Source: RI-153 sp963721725 (GTDB taxonomy: Bacteria > Chloroflexota > Anaerolineae > Caldilineales > Caldilineaceae). From it: a stretch of 64,000 bases of DNA. The notes below the pieces were generated by a model, which was not told where the DNA came from, made no database searches, and worked only from the letters and a program-made list of their open reading frames with translations. Positions within the stretch are counted from its first letter, which is position 1. Each line of letters begins with the position of its first letter. The position numbers and the translations under genes are program-made. Below, piece by piece: positions 9,271-17,703 of the stretch. The stretch spans positions 199,337 to 263,336 of the forward strand of contig CAVRLX010000017.1 of NCBI GenBank assembly GCA_963721725.1, given 5' to 3'.

Positions 9271-10305
9271 ATGCAATCATCAGTAAAGCTGTTGATCGGC
9301 TCCTATTTGGAGCCAGCCTATATTCGTCAAATTGAAGCCGTTGATCCCCGTATTCAGGTGCTCCATGCACCGGATCTCTTGGGCGCGCCGCGCTATGTGG
9401 CCGATCACAGCGCGCCGATCCAGCGCAGCCCCGATCAACAAGCGCGCTGGCAGGCATTGTTGGCCCAGGCCGAAATCATGTTTGATTTCGACCGTAGTAC
9501 CGTTCCCCAACTGGCGGCCCTCGCCCCCAATCTCAAATGGCTCCAATCCACCAGCGCGGGAATCGGTCAATTTGTGGCCCAGTCTGGCCTGGCCGATACC
9601 GAGATCCTCTTTACCACGGCCAGCGGGGTTCATGCCACGCCGCTGGCCGAATATTGTTTAATGAGCATGTTGATGTTCACCAAACTAGCCTTTCACATCA
9701 TGGCCGAGAAAGAGCGTCATCATTGGGAGCGCTACTGTGCCGCCGATCTGCGCGGCCAGACGCTAGCCGTGGTGGGCATGGGGCGAATCGGCCGCGAGGT
9801 GGCTCGGCTAGCCCACGGTGTAGGGATGCGCGTGGTGGGAACAAAACGCACCATCGCTGGCGTGGACCCTGCCACGCTGTATCTAGATCGGCTCTACCCC
9901 TGGACGGATCTGCACGCGCTGCTGGGCGAGGCCGATTTTGTGGTGCTGATTGTGCCGCACACGGCCGAAACCGATGGCATGATTGATGAAGCCGCCGTGG
10001 CCGCCATGAAGCCAGGGGCGATCCTGATTAATATTGCGCGTGGGGCCATTGTCGATGAAACAGCCTTGATCGCCGCCCTGCGCTCCGGTCATCTAGGCGG
10101 GGCAGCGCTCGATGTCTTCGCCACAGAGCCGCTGCCCGCGGATAGCCCGTTGTGGGAAATGCCCAATGTCCTGATCAGCCCTCATTCCGCCAGCACTTCG
10201 TCTACAGAAAATCAGAAGATTACCGATCTCTTTTGTGACAACCTGCGCCGGTATCTGGACGGGCAACCGCTACGCAATGTATTGGATAAAAAGCTGCTCT
10301 ATTAG
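9271..10305 (+). CDS. D-isomer-specific 2-hydroxyacid dehydrogenase
   Basis: A 344-residue NAD(P)-dependent oxidoreductase that interconverts a 2-keto acid and a D-2-hydroxy acid. The dinucleotide-binding loop GMGRIG is at residues 169-174. The catalytic set is visible: Arg257 in INIARG, Glu286 in ATEPLP and His305 in SPHSA. The N-terminal substrate domain is divergent, so the exact substrate (glyoxylate/hydroxypyruvate type or other) cannot be assigned. It lies just downstream of the FtsX-like permease (30 bp) on the same strand and ends before a bidirectional terminator. Confidence 0.88.
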   Translation: MQSSVKLLIGSYLEPAYIRQIEAVDPRIQVLHAPDLLGAPRYVADHSAPIQRSPDQQARWQALLAQAEIMFDFDRSTVPQLAALAPNLKWLQSTSAGIGQFVAQSGLADTEILFTTASGVHATPLAEYCLMSMLMFTKLAFHIMAEKERHHWERYCAADLRGQTLAVVGMGRIGREVARLAHGVGMRVVGTKRTIAGVDPATLYLDRLYPWTDLHALLGEADFVVLIVPHTAETDGMIDEAAVAAMKPGAILINIARGAIVDETALIAALRSGHLGGAALDVFATEPLPADSPLWEMPNVLISPHSASTSSTENQKITDLFCDNLRRYLDGQPLRNVLDKKLLY

Positions 10306-10355
10306 CGATCTCTTCGCCAGGGGGCAACGCGCACCTCGACCACGGAGAATCAACT

Positions 10356-10386
10356 AAAAAAGCGCCCTCGTTTGAGGGCGCTTTTT
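10356..10386. terminator. Bidirectional terminator between convergent genes
   Basis: A-tract, 8-bp GC-rich stem (GCGCCCTC with GAGGGCGC), 4-nt loop GTTT, T-tract. It serves the dehydrogenase on the plus strand and the CBS gene on the minus strand. Confidence 0.88.
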
Positions 10387-10407
10387 GACAAGGGCAATGA
10401 CCGGCGT

Positions 10408-10878
10408 TTATTCGTCGCCCACTTCTAACTGCTCAATCATACGCACCAGATCTGTGCGCGTGATGATCCCCACCAAATGGCCCTCTTCCACCACGGGCAA
10501 CGAGCTATGCCCCGGCTTCACCATCAATGCAGCGGCGTCTTCTAATGTATCTTGGGGGCGGACAGTGGTTGGCTTCTTGGTCATCAACTGTTCGGCATTG
10601 ACGGCCAGAATGTGGCGCACCTGCTCTTTATAGCGTCCATACTCGTCAAGGCTCAGCGGAATCACCGCCGAGAGCAACGTAAAATAGTGTGGCTCATGGG
10701 CGGGAGCGTGGCGGGCAATCAGATCAACCTCAGTGATCATTCCCAGCAGCCGATTGTCGGCGCTGACCACAGGCACGCCGCTAATGTGGCGGTCGCGCAT
10801 CAGCCGGGCCACATCCTGAATGGAAGTCTCCGGCGTTACTGTAACCACCGGGCTGGACATAATTTCACGAATCAACAT
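10408..10878 (-). CDS. CBS-domain pair protein
   Basis: A 156-residue cytosolic protein made of two CBS domains. The first has IMSSPVVTVTPETSIQDVARLM; the second has LMTKKPTTVRPQDTLEDAAALM. Each ends in the hydrophobic V(P)V...LLGMITEVDL-type strand. A longer insert separates them. CBS pairs bind adenine nucleotides and usually act as sensors, but no effector domain is attached here. The start is set at the ATG at 10878, behind GAAAGGA; the open frame continues upstream only through the tRNA-Met region. It follows the tRNA cluster on the same strand and may be read from the same transcript. Confidence 0.85.
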   Translation of the reverse strand: MLIREIMSSPVVTVTPETSIQDVARLMRDRHISGVPVVSADNRLLGMITEVDLIARHAPAHEPHYFTLLSAVIPLSLDEYGRYKEQVRHILAVNAEQLMTKKPTTVRPQDTLEDAAALMVKPGHSSLPVVEEGHLVGIITRTDLVRMIEQLEVGDE

Positions 10879-10943
10879 AGAGATTCCTTTCTCATGGAAG
10901 CCTGCTGCATGGCAAGCCGTGCCACCATTCGAGGGGTAAATTT

Positions 10944-11021
<78 letters not shown>

Positions 11022-11027
11022 AAGAAA

Positions 11028-11105
11028 ATTGGGTGATTAGGTTATGGGGTGATCGGCGCTGATTCCAACGCACAGTTCAATCACCAATTAACCCAATCAC
11101 CCAAT
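11028..11105. repeat. Inverted repeat in tRNA spacer
   Basis: Perfect 11-bp ends (11028-11038 and 11095-11105) with further partly matching inner segments built from variants of GGTGATT. It fills almost the whole spacer between tRNA-Met and tRNA-Gly. Confidence 0.6.
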
Positions 11106-11110
11106 GGCAG

Positions 11111-11181
11111 AGCGGGTGGCGGGGATCGAACCCGCATAGCTAGCTTGGAAGGCTAGTGCTTTACCATTAAGCTACACCCGC
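11111..11181 (-). tRNA. tRNA-Gly (TCC)
   Basis: Minus-strand cloverleaf with acceptor GCGGGTG pairing with CACCCGC, D arm AGCTTAATGGTAAAGC, anticodon stem CTAGC/GCTAG with loop CTTCCAA (anticodon TCC), and T arm GCGGG-TTCGATC-CCCGC. CCA is not encoded. Confidence 0.93.
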
Positions 11182-11184
11182 ATA

Positions 11185-11292
11185 AATGATGAATTGTGAA
11201 CAGTTAATGGTAAATTTCTAATGATACAGAGCAAAGTCACACACTCCGAGTCTCATTCATCATTAACCGTTAGCCATTCACAATTCGTCATT
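11185..11292. repeat. Imperfect inverted repeat in tRNA spacer
   Basis: Ends at 11185-11200 and 11277-11292 match inversely with one mismatch, and the inner segments (around GTTAATGG and CATTAACCG) extend the fold. Like the neighbouring spacer, it occupies nearly all of the gap between tRNA-Gly and tRNA-Pro. Confidence 0.55.
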
Positions 11293-11296
11293 ATTT

Positions 11297-11373
<77 letters not shown>

Positions 11374-11406
11374 ACATTTCACGAAGATTTCTCTTCGTAG
11401 ATTGTT

Positions 11407-11434
11407 ATTTTATCCTATAAATTCAGAATGTCAA
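11407..11434 (-). promoter_or_regulatory. Promoter of the Pro-Gly-Met tRNA cluster
   Basis: Minus strand: TTGACA (11434-11429), 16-nt spacer, TAAAAT (11412-11407), about 30 bp before the 5' end of tRNA-Pro. Confidence 0.6.
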
Positions 11435-11472
11435 AAAACTGATCATGGCTCTCGACTCGCTTTTCAAGCGAC

Positions 11473-11501
11473 ATGGCACGAATCCTGCGCTGTGCTATAA
11501 T
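11473..11501 (+). promoter_or_regulatory. Promoter of the 11.6-15.2 kb operon
   Basis: ATGGCA (11473-11478), 17-nt spacer ending in TGC, then perfect TATAAT (11496-11501). The start of transcription would be near 11508, about 73 nt before the first ATG. Confidence 0.7.
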
Positions 11502-11580
11502 ACCCACTGCTCTTCTCCCGCTCGCTCAAGCGCCAAAGTTTAGTCCTTGAGTCGCTTCACACCTTCTGAGGAGATCTCAC

Positions 11581-12990
11581 ATGAATACCGAATCAGGACG
11601 CCGGGGCCACATCCACGGACGCATCACCGACGATAACGCAAATCCACAAGCAGGGGTGCTGATCACGTTACATCAGCCATCGCCGCCGCGGTTGCTGGCC
11701 GAGACCCGCACCGATCTCAACGGTGAATACCACTTTGCTGATCTACCGGCTGCCAAATTTCTTGTACGTGTGGACCCCGGCACCCCTGGATCCACGGAAC
11801 GCCGCGCCATCATCGCCAACGACCGGGAAGCCGTCAGCGTGGATCTCTCGGTTACGCAGCGTGGTCTGCAACAACGCTATGAGGTGATCCAAAAGCGGCT
11901 CCTTCCCCCTGCCGAAACGGGCAACAACAACGCCATCTTTGGCCGGGTGTTGGATGAGAACGGAACCGCACTGGATGGACTCAGCGTGCGTCTGCGCTGG
12001 ACCGGTGCTGGCCCCGATACCCAGTTTCCCACGGTCAAGAGCGGCCAGAATCCGTTCAAACCGCGTGGCTATTTTGAATTTCTACACACGCCGGGTGTGT
12101 TTATGATCGACATCGTCGATGCACAAGTTGAAAGCAGCGTAGCCGATAGCTTGATCACCGCCGACATGCCCGGACGCAGTCGCCCGATTGCGTATGAAGT
12201 GATCTTCCAACGCAAAGCGATGACACAGACAGCCAGCCGCAGCAGCCTCAGTGGACGCCTGCCAGGCGTGCCGCCTGCACTCACCCTCACCCTGAACGGC
12301 AGTGGCAGCGCCCCCAAACTTGCGCGCGTCGATACCAATGGGGGGTTTCAATTTGGCGAATTGCCAGCCGGTGTCTACCAAGTTAGTCTGGAGGGCGTGG
12401 GGGTGATTGCCAGTGACATTATGCTGGACGGCAACAACAGCCATGTCATCGAGTTCCCCTTGCTGGGACAGGTGGTGGGGCGTATCCAACCGCCAACACC
12501 CGCTGCCACCGTAATCTTGACCAGCGAGAGATACAGCCTGCGCCAGGAAGACGATATTGACGCCAATGGTGAATACATCTTTGCCAATCTGCCCGCCGAT
12601 ACCTATACGCTGCGCCTCAAAAATAGCGATCTGCCCGCCCAAGAGATTGTTTGTGATGGGCGTCAGCGTGTCAATGGCCCCACCTTTGAACGCGCAACTG
12701 AAACGCCATCCACCGCGACCACGCCTGCGCGCTTGTCTCATTATCTCCTTCTCACGACACGCGACACGGCGATTGCCACCTCGCAGCTTACCCTGGCTGC
12801 GGATTTCATTTTGCGCAAAACGCCCATTGTGGGCTTCTCGCCTGGTGGCTGTCTGCGCGCCCAACAGGTTACGATTATCGGTGATGCCGATCCCACGCTA
12901 TTACAAACGCTACGCCAGAAAAACATCCCTGTGCAACAAATCACTGGCGGTCTGGAAACGCTCCCCTCAGCATTGGAGGCCCTGCCATGA
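11581..12990 (+). CDS. Repeated carboxypeptidase-regulatory-like beta-sandwich protein
   Basis: A 469-residue protein with several CarboxypepD_reg/Cna-B-like modules. The pattern 'G.I.D.NG..L.GV.V.L....T.T..NGEY.F..LPA..Y.V.V' recurs near residues 10-75, 115-180, 215-285 and 300-355. There is no signal peptide or membrane helix, so it is either cytoplasmic or exported by an unusual route. The last 110 residues (from SHYLLLTTRDTAIATSQLTL to the end) match the C-terminus of the next gene and form a shared domain I cannot name. RBS GAGGAGA. The stop overlaps the next start (ATGA), so the two genes are translationally coupled. Function unknown. Confidence 0.75.
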   Translation: MNTESGRRGHIHGRITDDNANPQAGVLITLHQPSPPRLLAETRTDLNGEYHFADLPAAKFLVRVDPGTPGSTERRAIIANDREAVSVDLSVTQRGLQQRYEVIQKRLLPPAETGNNNAIFGRVLDENGTALDGLSVRLRWTGAGPDTQFPTVKSGQNPFKPRGYFEFLHTPGVFMIDIVDAQVESSVADSLITADMPGRSRPIAYEVIFQRKAMTQTASRSSLSGRLPGVPPALTLTLNGSGSAPKLARVDTNGGFQFGELPAGVYQVSLEGVGVIASDIMLDGNNSHVIEFPLLGQVVGRIQPPTPAATVILTSERYSLRQEDDIDANGEYIFANLPADTYTLRLKNSDLPAQEIVCDGRQRVNGPTFERATETPSTATTPARLSHYLLLTTRDTAIATSQLTLAADFILRKTPIVGFSPGGCLRAQQVTIIGDADPTLLQTLRQKNIPVQQITGGLETLPSALEALP

Positions 12991-14351
12991 GCACCATGAA
13001 TCGAATTTTGCGCTGGTTTACCGGCGAAGAAAGAGACGAGACCGTCCCCGAATCTGCGCCATCGAGCGAGCCTGTGGCGTCTAACACGCAGCCGACGCCC
13101 GCGGTAAGCGAGCCGACGGTGAGTCCACAACCGCCGACGGCGCGCACGCGCACGCTGACCCGTGGCTTTCCTCCGCCGGAGAACAACGCAGCAGCCTATG
13201 GCATCACGCTGGAAGAGGCCAAAGTCGCCCCCGGTACAGAGTATTGGCGAGTCATGCGCATCTACCATTTGGCCCAAAACGAGAACAAAGGGCGTCATCA
13301 TATTTTTATGGATGCGCTTTCGCCCGAAGGGGCGCGCCTGCGCAACAGCCGAGTGCGCATCACCTGGGACGGCGGTGAGCAAATAGTTGCCATTGACAAG
13401 CCAGACAATGAGCCGGGGGCCAACTTTCCCATGTGGAAATGGCAGGTGTGCAGTATGCGTATGTCCGATCTGCCCAGCGATGTGGTCCACGGATTAAGCA
13501 CCAATCACCCCGACGAGCCGCTCCCCGGCGGTGGTCAGAGTGGCAATACGCTTTTTCACCATTCGTTTTTGGTTGTCTTTCAAAAAGTGGTGGCGGCCCA
13601 ATCCACGGGCACGCTCTCTGGACGTGTTGAAAACAGCCGAGATGGACTGACGGCGGAGTTGTGGCGCGACGGCGCCAGTATGGAAAGTACACCCGTCGCT
13701 GCGGACGGCACATTCACGTTCAAAGTCAACGCGGGCCAATACGAAGTGCGGCTGGACGATCAGCGGCAAAACGTTCGGATCAACGTCGGTGGTGTCACCC
13801 AGCTTACCCTCCATCTAACCCCGCGCAACAGTATACTAGAAGGTGTGGTCCACGGCGGCGGCGGATTGGTGATTCGGCTGGTGATGGGCGGTGAAATCCT
13901 GACCGAAGGCATTCTGGGCGAGAGCGGGGCCTTTCGTCTGCGCAGTTTGCGGCGGGGAGACTACTTTTTACAGGTGGGGCGACCGGGATCACCCGAGGCA
14001 TTGGTCTCGGCTGGCCCGCTGAAAATGGATGGCAGCAATACCGAGCGAGTGGAGATGCGCGTGCCTGTGCTCTTTAGCGAAGAGGCTGACATGAGCTTGG
14101 GCCATTATGTGCTTTTTGGCGACCCAGATCTGCCGACCACGCGCGCCCAGTTCACCCTGTTGGCCTCTGTGCTGGCTGAAAAACGGCTGACCTTTGGCTT
14201 CGACAGGCAGACTGCTGAGCAAGCTGCCCGTGTCACGGTGATTGGCGAAAGCGTATCAGAATTTGATCTAATTTACCTGTGGACACAGGGCATCCCCGTG
14301 GATCGACTGACAGGGACGCCCCAAACGATTCGCGACACGCTGCGCGGGTAA
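12987..14351 (+). CDS. Partner protein with Ser/Pro-rich N-terminus and the same C-terminal domain
   Basis: A 454-residue protein. Residues 1-60 are low-complexity Glu/Pro/Ser/Thr. Residues about 80-205 form a module beginning TEYWRVMRIYHL and ending GNTLFHHSFLVVFQKV; I recall similar modules in Chloroflexota proteins with cell-wall or carbohydrate-binding domains, but cannot prove the relation here. Two beta-sandwich repeats follow (about 205-340). The C-terminal 110 residues (GHYVLFGDPDLPTTRAQFTL ... VTVIG ... GIPVDRLTG) align with the C-terminus of the preceding protein. It is coupled to that gene by a 4-nt overlap and has no signal peptide. The two proteins probably work as a pair, perhaps joined through the shared domain. 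Confidence 0.72.
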   Translation: MSTMNRILRWFTGEERDETVPESAPSSEPVASNTQPTPAVSEPTVSPQPPTARTRTLTRGFPPPENNAAAYGITLEEAKVAPGTEYWRVMRIYHLAQNENKGRHHIFMDALSPEGARLRNSRVRITWDGGEQIVAIDKPDNEPGANFPMWKWQVCSMRMSDLPSDVVHGLSTNHPDEPLPGGGQSGNTLFHHSFLVVFQKVVAAQSTGTLSGRVENSRDGLTAELWRDGASMESTPVAADGTFTFKVNAGQYEVRLDDQRQNVRINVGGVTQLTLHLTPRNSILEGVVHGGGGLVIRLVMGGEILTEGILGESGAFRLRSLRRGDYFLQVGRPGSPEALVSAGPLKMDGSNTERVEMRVPVLFSEEADMSLGHYVLFGDPDLPTTRAQFTLLASVLAEKRLTFGFDRQTAEQAARVTVIGESVSEFDLIYLWTQGIPVDRLTGTPQTIRDTLRG

Positions 14352-14355
14352 CCCG

Positions 14356-15237
14356 ATGTCTACACAGAATGCAGCATCCACCATCCCCCATTGGGTCAGT
14401 TGTAACGGCAAAATGATTGCGCCCGCCGCCGCCACGCTATCGGTCTTGGGCGATACGATCTACGGAGCGTGGGGCGTCTACGAGAGTATGCAACTGGCTG
14501 GCGGGGTCGTCTTTCATCTTGACGATCACCTGCAGCGGCTTTTGGATTCGGCAGCGCAGATCGATCTACCGCTGGCGGGAGATCTGGCACAGCATCGGGA
14601 CTGGCTTGGTGCGCTGTTAGAGGCCGAAGCAGCGCAGACGGGAACCCCTGTGCAAACGGCCACCATTCGCCTCTTTGCCGTGGGTCCAGATCGCGAGCAA
14701 GAGCCGCGTTCATTCCTCTGGCTACAACCCTTTAGCGCGCCGGATCAAACAATGGCGCGCCAGGGCGTGGGCGCAGTGAGCTACGTGGGCGAGCGTGCCC
14801 TGCCTACAGTGAAATCGCTCAACACACTGATCAACACCCTGGCCCGGCACAAGGCCAGCCAGCAGGGTGAGCATGAGGGATTGTTGATTGATACGCAAGG
14901 GAATGTATGTGAAGGGGCAAGCAGTACGTTTTATGCAGTAATAGATGGTGTGTTGGTGGTTCCGCCAGCCAGCGATATTTTAGAAGGGGTGACGCTGCAA
15001 ATCGTGCTGCGGTTGGCCGCCGAGGCGGGAATTGGCGTAGAGCGACGACGGTTTTCCCTGGCTGAGCGCGCGGGCTGGCAAGAGGCTTTTCTTACGAGCA
15101 CCAGCCGCCATGTACTCCCCTTAATTCGCTTGGATAGCATAGCGATTGGCAACGGCACGCCGGGGCCGTTGACGTGCGAACTTCAGCAACGGTTTGAGGA
15201 TTATTTCCACCGCTATATCGCGCAACATCAGCCATAA
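14356..15237 (+). CDS. Class IV pyridoxal-phosphate aminotransferase
   Basis: A 293-residue fold-type IV enzyme of the branched-chain aminotransferase/D-amino-acid aminotransferase/aminodeoxychorismate lyase superfamily. The lysine that would bind pyridoxal phosphate is Lys153 in TVKSLNTL. The cofactor-binding block VCEGASSTFYAV contains Glu186, and the C-terminal AFLTSTSRHVLPL gives the phosphate-binding turn. It starts 4 bp after the previous stop, so it belongs to the same operon as the two beta-sandwich proteins, although no functional link is obvious. The substrate cannot be told from sequence. Lyase activity (pabC-like) is one alternative. Confidence 0.85.
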   Translation: MSTQNAASTIPHWVSCNGKMIAPAAATLSVLGDTIYGAWGVYESMQLAGGVVFHLDDHLQRLLDSAAQIDLPLAGDLAQHRDWLGALLEAEAAQTGTPVQTATIRLFAVGPDREQEPRSFLWLQPFSAPDQTMARQGVGAVSYVGERALPTVKSLNTLINTLARHKASQQGEHEGLLIDTQGNVCEGASSTFYAVIDGVLVVPPASDILEGVTLQIVLRLAAEAGIGVERRRFSLAERAGWQEAFLTSTSRHVLPLIRLDSIAIGNGTPGPLTCELQQRFEDYFHRYIAQHQP

Positions 15238-15249
15238 AACCCCGCTTGG

Positions 15250-16030
15250 CTACTCTTCTATTTCCGTCGGCGACGGAATGTCCGTTTCCACTTGGCCGCG
15301 CTGCTGAAGCCAGCGCGCTGCCAGCCAGCACAAGGTCGCCCAAGCCGCGCCAACCACCCAACCGCCCAACACATCGGTGGGCCAGTGGACGCCCAAATAG
15401 ACCCGGCTGATCCCCACCAGAAGTGTTAAAATCACCGCCATAATTAAAAAGAAAGCTTTGAAACGGCGTCGCGGGTGGATGCGTGAAAGCAGACGCGCCC
15501 AGGGTTAGAAAGGTCACCGCCGAGAGCATGGCGTGTCCGCTGGGGAAACTGCTGTTAACTACATAAGTGCCGTGCGGGACAAGATCTGGGCGTGGGCGGT
15601 CAAAGTTTTGTTTGAGAAGGAGACTCAAGAAGACCCCCCCCACAATCGCCACCGTGACAAAGGTCATGGCACCAAATTTGTGCTGAAGCATCAAGTAAAC
15701 GACCACGGCCAGGGTGACGAGCGTCAGCACGCCAGAGCCGCCAAAACTGGTGAAATCACGCATCATCTCTTCCACCCAGACTGGCCCAATTGGATCACTG
15801 GTATCCACCGGGTTGCGCAACGCCAACAAAATCCGTTCGTCGGCGGCGTGGGTTTCCCCCTCCATTACTTCGCTTGCCAACTGCACAAAGCCAAAGAGAA
15901 AGGCAAAGAGGAGCAGACCTGCCAACAAAATCGATAACTCATGCTGTCCCACCCATAGGAAGAAGTTCAGAATAGGGCGTGTCCAGCGGCGCAAACGTGG
16001 ATGGTTCAGGGTTTCAGAATATCTAAACAT
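15250..16030 (-). CDS. PAP2-family membrane phosphatase (frameshifted)
   Basis: An integral membrane lipid or undecaprenyl-diphosphate phosphatase of about 259 residues. It has N-terminal helices (ELSILLAGLLLFAFLFGFVQL; LTLVTLAVVVYLML), then PAP2 motif 1 (KQNFDRPRP) and motif 2 (SSFPSGHAM) in the first frame. Motif 3 (SRVYLGVHWPTDVLGGW) is in another frame. Removing one base, best 15496, joins LTLG to RLLSRIHPRRRFKAFF and gives a continuous protein with all catalytic residues. Without correction the protein loses motif 3, whose histidine is the catalytic nucleophile. The gene is convergent with the aminotransferase. No clear terminator separates them. Confidence 0.85.
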
Positions 16031-16048
16031 GGCGCTACCCTTATCGGA

Positions 16049-16076
16049 TCAAAAGTGGGCGCAGGTGGCTGCGCCC
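16049..16076 (-). terminator. Possible terminator after the nitrilase-family gene
   Basis: GGGCGCAG and CTGCGCCC form an 8-bp stem with a 4-nt loop, followed on the minus strand by CACTTTTG. It lies 100 bp beyond the stop at 16177. Confidence 0.4.
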
Positions 16077-16176
16077 ATCTGTTGGATTCACACATGTCCC
16101 AGTCTAAACCGTTGTGTCAAAAACGCCAGTGTTCAGGATAGAGGCAAAAGATATAAAAGGGGGTACAAGTCAGTAT

Positions 16177-17004
16177 CTAGTCGGCTTGACCAGCATAAAT
16201 ATCGGGGCGACGATTCTTGAGCGAAGGCAACTGGGTGCGAATCTTCTCTTGAACCGCTGTATCAATATCGGCGATGACCACGCATTCACGCTCTGGAGCA
16301 CGCGCCAGCACCGTCCCCCACGGATCAACAATCATGGCATTGCCAAAACATTGTTTGCCGGGCGGATGGCTGCCAAACTGTGCCGGGCAGACCATATAGA
16401 CTTGGTTTTCAATCGCCCGTGCCCGGATCAACGCTTCCCAGTGATCTTTACCAGTGTAAAGGGTAAAAGCCGCCGGTTGGAAGATCACCGTTGCCCCAGC
16501 CAGGGTCAGCGCCCGGTAGAGTTCTGGGAAGCGAATGTCATAGCAAATGGTCAAGCCCAACTGCCCGTACTCGGTTTCAAAGCTGACCATCTCTGTGCCC
16601 GCCTCGAAGCGTGACGACTCGTTATCGGCCACATGTCCGGTCACATCAATATCAAACAGGTGAATCTTGTTATAGCGCGCCACCAATTCACCGTTGGGAT
16701 CATAGACCAAGGTGGCGTTCCATGATTTGTGGCTCCCCTCCACGGCGAGGGGAATGCTACCGCCGTGGACATAGATCCCATGCTGGCGGGCTTTGCGCTG
16801 GAGCATCTCGCTGCTGGGGCCGGGCAAGATCTCGCGGGCGTTAAAAACCGTCTCGTTTGTGCCCAGAATGTTAAACATCTCCGGCAGCGCCACCAAATTG
16901 GCTCCCTGGCGCGCCGCCTCGTCAATCAGCGCCTCGGCCTTGCGTAGATTCTCCGCCTTGTCGGATTGGGTGTTCATCTGGCAGGCAGCAATGCGAAATG
17001 ACAT
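16177..17004 (-). CDS. Carbon-nitrogen hydrolase, Nit1/Nit2-like amidase
   Basis: A 275-residue cytosolic amidase. The Glu-Lys-Cys triad of the nitrilase superfamily is complete: Glu42 in LPEMFN, Lys113 in YNKIHLFDID and Cys154 in TICYDIRFPE. The KIHLFD...ICYDIRFPELYR pattern is that of the Nit1/omega-amidase branch, which hydrolyses deaminated glutathione or alpha-keto-acid amides as metabolite repair. The length is normal. It is followed upstream by the DUF1992 gene with a 21-bp gap on the same strand, so the two are probably co-transcribed. Confidence 0.88.
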   Translation of the reverse strand: MSFRIAACQMNTQSDKAENLRKAEALIDEAARQGANLVALPEMFNILGTNETVFNAREILPGPSSEMLQRKARQHGIYVHGGSIPLAVEGSHKSWNATLVYDPNGELVARYNKIHLFDIDVTGHVADNESSRFEAGTEMVSFETEYGQLGLTICYDIRFPELYRALTLAGATVIFQPAAFTLYTGKDHWEALIRARAIENQVYMVCPAQFGSHPPGKQCFGNAMIVDPWGTVLARAPERECVVIADIDTAVQEKIRTQLPSLKNRRPDIYAGQAD

Positions 17005-17025
17005 CAGGGTCTCCTCAGTGGGTGG

Positions 17026-17553
17026 CTAAAGCTGACGGGGGGCGTCAATGCGGGTTAATTCGTGTTCCAGCCGTAAGTGCAAGATCTCTTTGATGGCAAC
17101 GGGCTGGATCAGGTTGAGATCCAAAATACGGCGGTTGATGTTCGCCATGCGCGCTTCCCATTGGGCCACCAAGTGATTCCAGTTGGTGGCGCGCCGTGTC
17201 GGGTCAATGCGCGCCCAATCCCACTGGCGGCGCATCTCGGCGCGCAGGGCGTCGATCTCGGCCAGCAGTGCCTTGCGGTCAGCAATCCAGGCAGGGGTGA
17301 GATCGTTGTCTTTGAGTAGCTTGTTCGCCATGCGCATGTCAGACGGCTCATTGGGATTGTCGTCCATGCGGAGGGGTTTGCCTTTGCCGGGCAGGTTATC
17401 AAACACCCCCTGGCGCATAGCTTCCTCAATCCGCTCGTCAATTAGATTTTGCCAACTACCCATGCGATCCTGATCTTTGCCACGCGGCGTCTTCTGTGTC
17501 CCCGATTGGCCTTCCTCATTGGTTGACGAATCATCGACCTTGCCTCGCTGCAT
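17026..17553 (-). CDS. DUF1992 (DnaJ-homologue subfamily C member 28-like) protein
   Basis: A 175-residue protein. The first 30 residues are polar and poorly conserved. The DUF1992 core follows: WQNLIDERIEEAMRQGVFDNLPGKGKPL, then NKLLKDNDLTPAWI, the usual signature of this family. The rest is helical and ends near residue 175. The ATG at 17553 is preceded by AAGGGA. An internal ATG at 17463 (MGSWQ) would give the shorter form common in other bacteria. The molecular role of the family is not established. It is upstream of the amidase gene in a likely two-gene operon. Confidence 0.82.
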   Translation of the reverse strand: MQRGKVDDSSTNEEGQSGTQKTPRGKDQDRMGSWQNLIDERIEEAMRQGVFDNLPGKGKPLRMDDNPNEPSDMRMANKLLKDNDLTPAWIADRKALLAEIDALRAEMRRQWDWARIDPTRRATNWNHLVAQWEARMANINRRILDLNLIQPVAIKEILHLRLEHELTRIDAPRQL

Positions 17554-17602
17554 CTTCGTTTCCCTTTTAAGAATTTAAGGTTGATTGGTATCTATCCAGG
17601 TC

Positions 17603-17671
17603 CTGGGTGCGACGCACTCGCCACACAGTTTTCTGCACTCAATTTACCTATGGCGAGTGCGACGCACCCAG
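17603..17671. repeat. 21-bp perfect inverted repeat downstream of dnaE
   Basis: Arms 17603-17623 and 17651-17671 are perfectly complementary with a 27-nt AT-rich loop. Each arm contains the small palindrome GTGCGACGCAC. It lies between dnaE and the DUF1992 gene and could act as a terminator, but lacks a T-run. Confidence 0.65.
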
Positions 17672-17703
17672 ATAGGTACGTTCATCGTGCGATAACGAGG
17701 CCG

